The notes below the pieces were generated by a model. That model did not search any database, was not told where the DNA came from, and was given only the letters and a program-made list of their open reading frames with translations. DNA of 64,000 nucleotides from Stagonosporopsis chrysanthemi (taxonomy: Eukaryota; Ascomycota; Dothideomycetes; Pleosporales; Didymellaceae), in contig JAFISE010000002.1 in NCBI GenBank assembly GCA_022560025.1, forward strand, positions 1-64,000, written 5' to 3'. Below are positions 34,086 through 43,998 of the stretch, piece by piece (within the stretch, counting starts at the first letter, position 1; each line of letters begins with the position of its first letter). A program made the translations under genes and the position numbers.

Positions 34086-34187
34086 AGTCTGTTCGAATTT
34101 CCAGGCAGATACAGTTCTTTCCCTCGAACAAGGATTTTGCATGGAACTTTGTTGTCATTTGTTTTCTTATTCTACTACTAGGCATCC

Positions 34188-35882
34188 TCATTGCCTAGCA
34201 CGGAATTGCAACATCGGTCCGTCCTTCTTACTTGCGAATACGTCCTTGATCTGGTACTCTGTCGCCCTTGTTCTCCCAGCTTCCAAGTCCTTTGCACCTG
34301 CGCCAAGTGTTGTGCCGGGAGCAAGTCTCAGGTCATAGAGATACAGCACCCGCGCGATGGTAACGGTCATCTCGACATACGCTAGGCCCTTACCAATGCA
34401 GCCTCGCGGGCCAATGCTGAAGGGGTTGAAAGCCGACTGAGCAGCAGGCAAGCTGTTGTGCATCGGGTTGGCAGAAGGGTCTGCAAGCCAGCGCTCAGGG
34501 ATGTAGTCGAATGGCTGGGGGTAGTAGCTGGAGTTGTGATGGATGGTGTAGATTGGCACACCAACGTCGACACCAGCCGGGATGTGCTTGCCGTCGATCT
34601 CCATGCCACCAGGCAGGACCTCGCGAGGAAGAGCACCGGCGACGGGGGGTGTCATGCGCATCGTCTCGTCAATGCAGGCCTTCAAATACGAGCAGCTGCT
34701 CAGCTTGGGGCTGGTGACGATCTCCTCGACGTCCGAGAACGTCTCGCGGATCTCGTTGCACAGCTTGTCCAGGACCTTGGGGTTGTGCGCCAGATAGAAG
34801 AAGGTGCCAGACATCGCAGTCGAAGTAGTGTCCGAACCAGCAATGATCAACAGATTCGACTCGCCCCACAACTCGTTCATGTTGAAGCCCTCGCCAGTCT
34901 CTGCATCCTTGGCGTTAAGCAGGTAATAGAAGAAGTCCTTGCGATCAGCCTCGAGACCCAGCTTCGTGCGCTCCATAGCCTGACCCTTGCTGTACTGCAT
35001 ATACTGTGCGCGCTGGCCAGCAATCTTGCGGAAAAAGAGCTTGTCCAGATGCCAGTTGTGGATCGTCAGATGGGTACCACACTGCTAAACGTTAGCAAAA
35101 CACCCTTACCACAAGCACGACCAGACATACAATTAAATGCCTATGCGCGGCATTACCGACCAATTCCGTCGCAAAGCGGTTCACAGGGCTCTCAAGCATG
35201 CCAAACGCCTTTCCAAACACCAAATCGCCCATGATGTCAAACACCAACCACTCACACCAATGCGCAGCGTTCAACGCACCATTCCAGCCCTTCTCGCCCT
35301 TCTCGCCCTCCGTCCTTCGCCCCAGCATCTCGCACCCCACGCGCACATTAGCCAGAATATACTTCTCGAGATTGCGAATCGCGGCATCGCTGAAGGCCGA
35401 GCTCATCACCCTCCTCTTGCGCGCATGCTGCATCTTGTCGATCGCAGAGTGCACACTCACCGCGGCGGGTGTCGAGGGGAAGGCCTTGTAGAAGTCCGCT
35501 TTCTTGACATTGCTCCGGAAGCCGTAGATGGTCTTGAGGCCTGTGGCGGTGTTGACAGAGAGCAGGTTCGGGCCCAGGCGCACGTAGGGACCGTATTGGA
35601 CGTGGGCATTGTGGAAGGCGAGGTGCCGCGAGCCTTTGTAAGCGTAGTAGGCGAGGTAGATGTCTGTGAATTTCGCGAGGAAAGGGCCGGGGTAGCGCGC
35701 CAGGGGGTGGAGGGTTAGGCGGTAGAGGATGACAGCGAGGATCTGTAGGCGTAGGTTAGCTGGGCCAGCGTGGGTTGATGTGGTGAAGAAAAACATACGT
35801 AGAAACCCAGACCCCCAAACACCGTCGACGCCAACAGCGCCGGTGACGTGAGCACCGTCCACACAAGACTGAACAACTCCAT
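34188..35882 (-). CDS. Cytochrome P450 monooxygenase (intact)
   Basis: Exons (minus) 35799..35882, 35131..35742, 34188..35081, both introns phase 0; 529 aa. N-terminal anchor (LVWTVLTSPALLASTVFGGLGFY, then ILAVILYRL) leads to the Pro-rich hinge HPLARYPGP. I-helix AGSDTT (313-318), K-helix ETMR (371-374), meander FDYIPERW and haem loop FSIGPRGCIG with Cys460. All needed residues are present. The sequence resembles fungal E-class group I P450s of the isotrichodermin hydroxylase/benzoate hydroxylase-like groups; the substrate is unknown and no biosynthetic core enzyme lies nearby. The acceptor of exon 3 could also be three bases upstream (adds one Gln). The gene is tail to tail with the RRM gene, only 102 bp apart. 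It is not closely similar to the P450 at 5037-6751. Confidence 0.92.
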
Positions 35883-36625
35883 ACTGCCCTACAATCCGCA
35901 ACTCAATCCGTAATCCGTAGTCCTTAAAAAAAATACTGTGTGCCAAAAAAATCTCAGACACAACAACACAGACAAATCCAGAACGCACACAACTGTATCT
36001 CTCTCTTCCCAACCCAGCCGGGGGGAGCGCAGTACTTAAACCCCCCTCCCCTTCCTCCCAGTTCCCACCACCATCCGCAACACCCGCGGTATCCAGTGAC
36101 AAAAACTTGACACATCAGGACTAAGCACCGCAATCCCCGTGCCCCAGAATTTCACCGCTTAGACGTTCGCGGCGGAACGCGCAGGCAGGCGCGCAGCACC
36201 GCATTCGTGCATCACGACTCCCCCCATCCCCCGGCTGGCCACGGCATTTGTAGGTGATTGGGTCACGTGCACGCTTCTAAGCGGCAAATCCGGTCGTACA
36301 GGTCACGTGGCGGATAGTGCAGCGGAGCTAGCAGCGTCGCGGATACCAACTGTTGTCAGAGGGAATGCGTGCGCGTGGATAGGCTGGGGGCGGTTTGGGA
36401 CGCGTAGGCGAGGTTGCGTGCATGCATCCTGTTTGCGTTTGCGTCGCGTTGCTGCAGGCTTGGTTGTATGATGCTTTGAGGGTGTAGCGGTTTCGATAGA
36501 ATGAATGTTCTTTGGCAAAGTGAATGGACACCTGACTGGAGAGCTTTCAGATGGATGCATTGATGATCTGCATGGAAAGGACTGTCTATTGCTATGCTTA
36601 TCTATAAAACGGCATTTGGATGCCT
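35883..36625. other. Promoter of the P450 and 3' flank of the membrane-protein gene
   Basis: Pyrimidine-rich tract at 36030-36070, A-run near 35930, and several CACGTG-like cores (GTCACGTGCACG at 36262-36273, GTCACGTGG at 36302). The two CACGTG E-boxes 40 bp apart could bind bHLH factors; no ORF. Confidence 0.5.
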
Positions 36626-38041
36626 TCAGGTGTCAATCAATGGCTCCTGAGGTAACGGCTTCTCCGGCAGCGGCTTGGTGGGCAGCGGCTTCATCCTCTC
36701 CTCTTGCCAGCCCATGCTCGCACGACTCGGGCCTGACTCGTAGCTATCCCTGTAGTCGCCGCGAAAGCCACCTGCTGGGCTTCCACCTCGGTCATCCCAG
36801 TGGCCCTGCTCATCCCACTGCTCCTCATCTCCAGCTCTGTCCTGGTTGAGTTGGCTGTACACGGCATCGATACCCTTCCATCTCGCCAGCCCGCTCTGCT
36901 GCTTGGCGAATATCCACAGACTGTGGATAATGCGTAGCGCGATGAAGCCGCCGACGATGCTGCCGATAATGATGAAGATCAGACCGACAAAGGTGGAATG
37001 GAACACCTGACCGACCCAGTTCCGCAGCGTGCCCTTCTTACCCCAGACGCTCCACTCCTCGCTCAGATATACCAGTTCGCCCTCTTCCTTCCATACGTCG
37101 CCACCAAAGAAGCGCCTAATTGTGCCGAAGAAGCCGAGTTTGGGCTCGGCGAAGTCAAAGCGTCGTGCTACGTGCTCGACTTTGGTAATTTCGAGATCGT
37201 AGTCTTCGCCCGTGTCCGAGGAGCCAAAGAGCGCTCCGTCCTGCGAGTTGTGCTTCTTGATCGCCTTTCCGCGTACAGCCTGGCCGGCGACAGAGATGTG
37301 CAGTGACTTGCGCTCAGGATCGTCAAGCTTCCAGGGCGCAGAGCTGCCGCTGGAGCCTGCGACTGGCATACTGCGGCCGCCCACAGGATCAAAGATAATA
37401 TCCCAGAAGCGAATGCCGGCGTCGGCTTCTTCGCGCTGGACGTGCGACGAATACGAGTAGTCGGCGAACATGCGTCCAAGAGGCAGATTTTGGCACCATT
37501 CTGTGCAGTCGGTGCCAATCTTGCCGGAGCATGTTGGGTTCGAGCAGGTTGTAGCGGCGGTGAGGTTCTGGTAGGAGAAGTCGGGGTGGAGGAGCGAGAC
37601 GGGGATGTGCGGCGGGTTCGGGATTGTGCTCAGGGCGGGGAAGATCTTCTTGCCATTGAGGAGGAGCGAGCGGGTATCGTTGGCAAGTGTGATATTGAAG
37701 AACTATGCGAATAGATCCGTCAGCTGTAGTCCGTTGCATGAAATAGCCGTCTCACGGGGTCGTGGAGAGCATATACTTACAAGCTCCTGGTCGCCATGTG
37801 TGACCCTGGTCTCCGGCTTGCCATCATCGGAATCCTCGTTCCACGTCTCCGCGTAAGGACAGTCCTTGCATGCAATCTTGGAAAAGAACGAGATCCCGGG
37901 TGTAACTTCGACAACGCTGTCGATCTTCTGCGCGCACTTGTCGTCTGCGCCTTCTTTGCCGCAGCCAGTGAAATCAAACTCATCCTGCGCAAAGGCAGTG
38001 GACAGCAAGAACGAAACGAATGACAGCCCCAGAACGCGCAT
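36626..38041 (-). CDS. Type I membrane protein, Cys-rich lumenal domain, Pro-rich tail
   Basis: Exons (minus) 37781..38041 and 36626..37702, phase 0 intron GTAAGT/GCATAG; 445 aa. Signal peptide MRVLGLSFVSFLLSTAFA. The extracytoplasmic part (about 330 residues) carries paired Cys (FTGCGK, DKCAQ, IACKDCPYAE, TTCSNPTCSGKIGTDCTEWC) and N-glycosylation sites. One membrane helix (about 335-360, FVGLIFIIIGSIVGGFIALRI) follows, then a cytosolic tail with a repeated KPLPxKPLPxKPLPQEP motif of the PxxP, SH3-binding type. This layout is common in fungal surface sensors or ER/Golgi quality-control proteins; I do not recognise the family. The Pro repeat may tether an SH3 protein, which is inference. Confidence 0.8.
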
Positions 38042-38473
38042 CTTGGGGAGAGTGTGAGTGTTGAGGCTCGAGGGTGAGGCCTGAGGGATTCAGGGACGCC
38101 GGCAATCGGCCGGGACCTAGCAATTAGGGCCGTTAGTTTATCGACGATCATGGCCCCGGCTTGGTCTGGCCCACGCATGTGCAGCACGCGTTGACAGCCC
38201 TGAAGAGCGACGACACAGCACCCGCACAAGCTGTCTCTTATCGCAAGCCTCGCGAGGCGCATTCGTTGCAGACAACGACAGAGTGATGGTAAAAAGCAGC
38301 GACTGACCGTGGCCTCGTGCAGCGCCTCCCGCGCTCCGCCTCCCTTGGCCTGCCGCCGGTGAGCCCCAAATGGGAGAATTTCCACGAGTAGATGCACTGG
38401 TGGGCGTACTCACAGCTCTTTATCTTGAACGCATCTCCCGGCACCTCTAATTCCATCGCATCATCTCTGAACC
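38042..38473. other. Divergent promoter region
   Basis: Lies between the start of the type I membrane protein (minus) and of the small gene at 38474 (plus). No ORF with support; G/C-rich. Confidence 0.5.
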
Positions 38474-38735
38474 ATGCCCTCCACCCAAGACTCCACCAAA
38501 GCGCCTATAGTCGTAGAGGCTGAAAAGCAGCAAGACGTTCTTGCAGAAACCATTGCTTACGCGCGACGCACTTACAAGGGCAATCATCCAGACGCAAAAA
38601 CCTTCGAGCCCGAGAAGTACGGCTTTGCTGTCGGCCATGCTATGGGTGCTGACCATTTCTAGCAACGGGCCTGTGAAGAGGTTCTTTAACAATATAAGCC
38701 ATGGGCTTATGAGCAACCGCTACGGCGGAGCGTGA
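38474..38735 (+). CDS. Small conserved-looking protein, short intron
   Basis: Exons 38474..38616 and 38663..38735, with a 46-bp phase 2 intron (GTACGG donor, branch GCTGACC, acceptor TTCTAG); 71 aa. Without splicing the first frame ends at 38662 just after the acceptor, and the second part (NGPVKRFFNNISHGLMSNRYGGA) sits in another frame; the intron joins them. Seen: an Asp/Glu/Lys-rich first half (AEKQQDVLAETIAYARRTY) and a basic, helical second half. No signal peptide or membrane segment. It could be a small regulatory or stress protein. The model rests on the splice signals; the intron is near the lower limit for fungi. Confidence 0.6.
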
Positions 38736-39012
38736 AGCAATGTAGTGCAAGAACGACGCGTTTTGATTAGCGCAGTAGCTATGAAATGAACTCCTGTCTA
38801 ACGTACACTCCTGTTCGTCCTTTGTGATGCACTAGGCCAAGCTTCTCCGCCATGTTTTCCGGGAGGCCTTACAGAGATCTACGTGCGTCGGGTCTTGAGT
38901 GCTTGGCTAGAGTCTTATATACGGCCTCCTGGTACAGATAAGAGCCGTTCGCATTACCGTGCAAGTACCGAATATCCATCCCCCTCGTCCAGGTCCACCT
39001 CATCGACCCATA

Positions 39013-39777
39013 ATGACCGATCAACACTACGATGATGAACTCCTCGGACTAAACTTCGGCGATGCAGACGAACACGGAGAGTTGAGTGACTGTGGGATGT
39101 TTGGATTTGGGGACGACAGTGACTTCAGCAGACTTCCGTGGGATTTCACTTTCGGTCCCTTTGAACACTCTTCAGACAACGTACCCACTCCGAGCGAGCG
39201 TGACGAAATGGAAAAGTTTCCGTGTATCACCGCAGAAGACCTCTCCTCTCCACAAAAAGGTCCAGAGAACCCAGACACGGACCCGCAAGTCGAGAGCATA
39301 CAGAAAGACTCGGTAGGAGATACTGCGGATCCTGTCCACACCGTCGGTCCAAGATCCGCAGAAGAATCATCCCACGGCCTTCATACAACTGATCGGCCAT
39401 TTGGAGACTGCTCAAAATCTCCCGTGGATTTTGGGACTAAAGCCTATAAAAGCCCTTCCGCACCACCCTCGAACAACGCTCACATATCGGCACCATTGAC
39501 CGCATCCAAACCTCCACCCTCCGATGAAGAAGCACTTGCCCCTCCCATTCAGAACCGCCCTTCAGTCCGCGAGTTCATAACACAATCAGACCACATCATT
39601 GCACGTACGATGAGAAATGGCTGGATAAGAAACTCTACTAGTTTTGTGGTGGGCGTTCTTCTATCGTTGTCGTGGAAGTGGGTAATGTATGGGTGGCGGC
39701 CAGTGTCTTGGGCGAGGACGGCGGAGGAGGAGCAGAGGTGGTGTCAGAGTACGGAGTCTCAGAGGCTGTTCTTGTGA
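39013..39777 (+). CDS. Acidic protein with one C-terminal membrane helix, unknown function
   Basis: Single exon, 254 aa; ATG at 39013 (MTDQHYDDELL). About 200 hydrophilic residues rich in Asp, Glu, Ser and Pro, probably disordered, are followed by one hydrophobic helix (about 209-228, SFVVGVLLSLSWKWVMYGW) and a short basic/acidic tail. There is no signal peptide, so the helix may act as a tail anchor or internal signal-anchor. No known domain. The frame continues upstream without an in-frame ATG. Other predicted tail-anchored proteins lie at 53.8-55.9 kb. Confidence 0.65.
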   Translation: MTDQHYDDELLGLNFGDADEHGELSDCGMFGFGDDSDFSRLPWDFTFGPFEHSSDNVPTPSERDEMEKFPCITAEDLSSPQKGPENPDTDPQVESIQKDSVGDTADPVHTVGPRSAEESSHGLHTTDRPFGDCSKSPVDFGTKAYKSPSAPPSNNAHISAPLTASKPPPSDEEALAPPIQNRPSVREFITQSDHIIARTMRNGWIRNSTSFVVGVLLSLSWKWVMYGWRPVSWARTAEEEQRWCQSTESQRLFL

Positions 39778-40087
39778 ACAAACCAATAATACAATCGATT
39801 TAGTAGTATAAATGTAGTGGTTCGTGTCACTGCGTCATACTTTGTAATACTTTGTGTTGCTTCGTGATTGACCATGTGACGTCACTTTTCTCCGCATTTC
39901 CGTTGCGCTACAAACATTCGACACCCCACACTCAACACCGCACGCCCATTCACAACAGACAAACAAATCTCACCTCTATATTTCCTGCAAGAAGCCACGA
40001 AACCACCTTACACACAGCTCTCCTAATCAATACATACACAACACACACAAACCTACCCCACAACTCCACAACCACCTCACACCCAAA
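39778..40087. other. Intergenic region, CA-rich leader
   Basis: AT-rich at left; 39910-40085 is rich in CA/CAC triplets and leads to the ATG at 40088, typical of a fungal 5' UTR. No gene seen. Confidence 0.5.
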
Positions 40088-40396
40088 ATGCCCTCTTCAT
40101 ACACATCACAGACCTTCTCCTCAACCTCATCAACCATAAACGGCCAGACCACATCCCGCACCCAGTCCACCGTCACCGACAACAACGGCACGCGCGTGCA
40201 CCAGACAAGCCAGCAGCCAGGGCAGCCGCTGCGAGAGGAGCGGTTCGAGGTTGATGGGAGTGGGAGGAGGGTAGCTGGGGGATCAGGCAACGCGGGGAGA
40301 ATAACGGACGTCACGGACGAAGAGCAGAAGGAGAATGACAGGCGGTATGAGGAGGCGATGGAGGAGGAGTATGCGAAGAGAGAGGGTGGGGCTTGA
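40088..40396 (+). CDS. Small hydrophilic protein, unknown function
   Basis: Single exon, 102 aa. The first half is Ser/Thr-rich (MPSSYTSQTFSSTSSTIN), the second half charged, ending EEAMEEEYAKREGGA. No signal peptide or membrane segment. It is likely intrinsically disordered. The leader upstream has a CA-rich, pyrimidine-poor 5' UTR usual for an expressed gene, and codon use matches neighbours, so I regard it as a gene rather than a chance ORF, but without a recognised family. Confidence 0.6.
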   Translation: MPSSYTSQTFSSTSSTINGQTTSRTQSTVTDNNGTRVHQTSQQPGQPLREERFEVDGSGRRVAGGSGNAGRITDVTDEEQKENDRRYEEAMEEEYAKREGGA

Positions 40397-40525
40397 GTGG
40401 TGATTGCGATGACGGGGCAGGGAGGGAGGGAGGTGTATCTAAGCATCAGACTGTCGTTGCCAGGTCGAAATTGAAGTGCCTTTTTTCTTGATTCGACCAA
40501 TGACCTATCTTGCTCAGTTTGCTCA

Positions 40526-41558
40526 TTACGGTTTCCCCTCCCAAGCCTCGCGCAGATACTCCTCCACGCTCTTGAACTTGTACTCGGGGAACCGCTCGTT
40601 CCACTCCGCACTCACGTCCCACGCGCCGTTCAGGATCCCCACGAAGAACATGATGAGGAAGTCTTTCGACCACTGCGCGCGGTCCTCGCTCGGTATGACG
40701 GGATGGCTCATCTGCGGCACCCACTGCGTCTTCAGCTCACCCCGTCGGATGTCCTCGCCTCGCACGTGCTCGATGCTCCACTCGCCCCCGCGGATCGCCT
40801 TGCCCAGCGCGATCAGCTCGTTGATCGTCGTCTTGCAGCCCTGTATCCCGCCACGTGCAGGCCATGGACGGTCGTCCTCGAGGGCGCGCGCGAGGATCTC
40901 AGAATCGTCGGCGATGGCGGTCAGGACAATGGGCTGGTTTCCCTCGTCCAGGACGATCGCTCTGCGGTTCTCGAAGTCGATGAAGAAGGGCCAGGTGATG
41001 AGGTTCGGGGAGAGGGGGTATGGGTGTGCGAAGTAGTCGAGGAAGATGCTGGGTTGGAAGAGAGAGTATTCTAGGACTTTTCCGTTGCGGTTCAATTCGG
41101 CCAGGTAGTTAGCAATGAAGTCCTTGTTTGCGTAGGGTGGCACGCCTGAGTTGTTCCTTATTCCCCATTCTGCAGGCGCGAAGCGGCGGACGCCTGCGGC
41201 TTTGCATGCGTGGATCAAATTCCGCTGGACTACGTTGTCGACATCCAGATGCACGATGAGGAAGCAGAGGCAGACTTCAAAGCCCTGTAGGCTGGCGGTT
41301 AGGGCTTCGAGGTCATGGTAGTCCACTTTCTTGTACAGCACGCCCGGTACGGGGTCCAGAGGCGCGCCGCCGCGAGAGAAAATAGTGATTTCGTGTCTTG
41401 CAGAGCGAATTGGGGCGCGGAGGAGCTCTGTCGCGACGTCTGTAGCGGTCCTTAGCCGTTATGCACAGGAGTTGATTGCTCAGGGAGGATGCAGGATTTC
41501 AGAGTTCCACTTTTGGAGACGTACTGCCGGTGCCGCCTGCTACTGCGATCTTGACCAT
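40526..41558 (-). CDS. NmrA-like/isoflavone-reductase-like NAD(P)-binding protein
   Basis: Exons (minus) 41525..41558 and 40526..41439, phase 1 intron (GTACGT/CTACAG); 315 aa. The first exon supplies the dinucleotide loop: GGTGNVA (residues 8-14) after strand MVKIAVA. Then the SDR-fold pattern ITIFSRG, and FAPAEWG, typical of phenylcoumaran-benzylic-ether-reductase-like fungal proteins. Such proteins bind NADP(H) and either reduce small aromatic substrates or act as redox sensors. No signal peptide; cytosolic. The catalytic Lys of the plant enzymes cannot be placed with confidence. The start is fixed by the short first exon; without it the Rossmann loop would be lost. Confidence 0.85.
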
Positions 41559-42092
41559 CTTGTTTGTCGTTATGGATAGCCGCTTGAAATCCTCGGGCTA
41601 TGACTGAGGGTATACAATCGGGGATTCTAAAGCATTTGTTTCGTCACTTATATCATCGTGATCGTGGGGCTCCTTCACCGCCCGGCGAATGACGGCATCG
41701 GGCCGATTTGGATAGCAACGAGCTCCACATATACCCCAGGATATGCATCTTATCGAGAACCTTGGTTGAGTGTGATTTTGCACTGCAAAATGTCAAGAGT
41801 TGCGCATAGTGTCATGGAGGAGATATGTCACGGCGCTAGCGGAGATAGCGTCAGCTTGTCAGACATCAGTGAGCGTACCTGACAAATGACTCGCACGATT
41901 CTTTGGGGATGAGATGACGATCTGTTCAGTATGTAGCACTCAAATGGCAACGGAGGTTGTGATCACCATTGACTAAGTGATTGCGATAGGATTGGTGCGC
42001 AGTTCAACTTTCAATTTCTAAAAGAAGTATATACATGAATCCAGTACTAAAGCCCGTCAATCCCGTCCTTCACACCTCAAAGCCGGCGTCAT
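41559..42092. other. Intergenic region
   Basis: Promoter of the NmrA-like gene at left, 3' flank of the second GH5 at right; no convincing ORF. Confidence 0.5.
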
Positions 42093-43150
42093 CTAAGACA
42101 CAAAGTACGACTTGATCTTCGGGAGGATGTTAACCCACGCAACACCGGTCGTAGGCTCCATGTTGAAGATATAATCACCCCACCAGGGCCCAGCAGCCCA
42201 CCACGCAGCACCCCACCAAACATCGCTGTTCTGGCCCAGATAGCTCAAGCCATCCTGCAGCGCCGAGATGCACTGGGCATTATTGCCTCCCGCAAATTCG
42301 CCCAGAAATCCCTGCTTCTTGTTGTCCTTGAGCCACTTAGTTGCAGCCTGCAGGCGCTCCTTGAAGATGGTGGACGAAACACATGTCGCGCTTGTGCCCG
42401 AGCCGTCTGAGTCGAGGTACTGGTGCATCTGGTAGATGAGTTTGTTCTGGGGGTCTTTAAGGGAGACGAGCGACGCAGCGTTGCCTGAGGAAACCCAGGT
42501 CCAGGCGCCGGTCCATGAGTTGCCTTCCGGAGTGATGTACTGTTTTGTTGCACCAGCAGCGCGGATGCCGTCGATCGAGGCCTGGTTGAGGTTGAAGACA
42601 AGGGTTTGGTCCATGTCGTGGTACTCATTGTTCGTGTCGAAGACCACGAGCGCGTTGTTCTTGTACTGTGCGGCAACGTTCTTCCACCATGTCTTGAAGC
42701 CGGCGGTGTCGGTGATGATATTGCCGTAGAAGCGGCCGTAGTTGTGCGGCTGCACCATAGCGTAGGCACCCTTGCCGGTGATGTAGTTTATTTGCTGGGT
42801 GAGGTTACCAAGGTACGCCTTGTCGAATGAACCAGTCAAGGTGTTAGGGGTGAGGCGCTCCATCACTGAGGTGTGTCAGTAGACTCCATGTTACGACAGG
42901 CGTCATACATACAGAAGTTCAGACGGAAGATGTTCACGCCCTGGCCAATGAACTGATCAATAGTCTTGGTGTCATACCAGACGTAGTCCTTGTTATAAAC
43001 ACCAGGGAAGTTCTTTTCGCCAAACTCAGCACCAGACTCGTTGATGCCAAACCACTTCAACTTCCGGTTTGCGCGAGTCTCCTTATCAGATGGAGCAGCA
43101 AAGGCGGTGCTGACCAGAGCAGCCGCTGCAAGGATGTTGCTGAAGAGCAT
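42093..43150 (-). CDS. GH5 endo-beta-1,4-glucanase, EglA-like
   Basis: Exons (minus) 42913..43150 and 42093..42865, phase 1 intron (GTATGT/CCTCAG); 336 aa. Signal peptide MLFSNILAAAALVSTAFA. GH5 subfamily 5-like signatures: WFGINESGAEFG near the start, FRLNFLMERL after the splice, the acid/base Glu160 in DTNNEYHDM, and the nucleophile Glu269 in GFLGEFAGG; also YITPEGNSWTGAW. Secreted hydrolase of cellulose or mixed-linkage glucan. No cellulose-binding domain; the length matches the single-domain EglA-type enzymes of aspergilli. A TATAAAAG box lies about 65 bp upstream of the ATG. Confidence 0.92.
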
Positions 43151-43998
43151 AGCGTATAAATGAAAGTGTATGAAGAGATTGAAACTACCTTATTTCCAGC
43201 GCGAATCGGACTCCTTTTATACAAAAGCATTCCTCAGCCATTCGCAATCTAGAAGTGAGCAGGACGGACCGTCACCTCCGTCGCTGTGGGGCAACAGCTC
43301 AACAAGGCCATTTCATGATCAAAACAATCTGCTCAGAGCGGCACTGGCAATCTGAATTTGACAACCGGCAGCGGAGAGTAAATTGCTTATGTGAATTAAG
43401 GAATCTCTAAAGTGGGTCAAGCGCTGATGATAGTGTGGGGGAGTAGGGATAGCCATGTCCTCTAGTGGCGATATAAGCACCGGCTCTTTCTTTGAAACAC
43501 AGTACAGCCGACAACGTCGTGCAAACATTCGTTGGTGGTCGTGCTAAAACATGTCATGATTCAGGGAGCTGGCGAATCAGGCCTGTGAAAAGTGGCTCGG
43601 ATGCTGACCGATTGCGTATGTCGCCGCAATCTGCAGCCGGAAAATCCCCCTAAAGCTTAGCCAACCATAATTTGTGCATCATCTACTCAATCATTTATCC
43701 TCGGAGGCAACGGCACCAGACCTCGAAGCAAGCTCCGCGCCCAAGGCAGACAAGCGTACGCCAATAAGGAGGTAAATTTTGTGGTTCATGACTTTTGGAC
43801 AATACTTGTGCGTTTCAAAGCCAGCCGTTGATTGGCAAGATCCCGTCGCTCGTCAGGCATCTCGAAAACCAGACATGTTGGAAGTTTGCACTGCATATCA
43901 AAGGATCGATCTTGGGTTTCTCTGCAATATCCATTCAAGCATCGATATACTACACGAGAACTTCCAAAGATATAAACAAGATGTTGGCAGTCCGGAAA
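43151..43998. other. Intergenic region
   Basis: Promoter of the EglA-like gene and 3' flank of the RING-protein gene; short frames at 43779-44037 overlap the end of that gene and have no support. Confidence 0.5.
43214..43221 (-). promoter_or_regulatory. TATA box of the EglA-like gene
   Basis: TATAAAAG on the minus strand, 64-71 bp upstream of the start codon at 43150; a match to the fungal TATA consensus at a normal distance. Confidence 0.55.
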
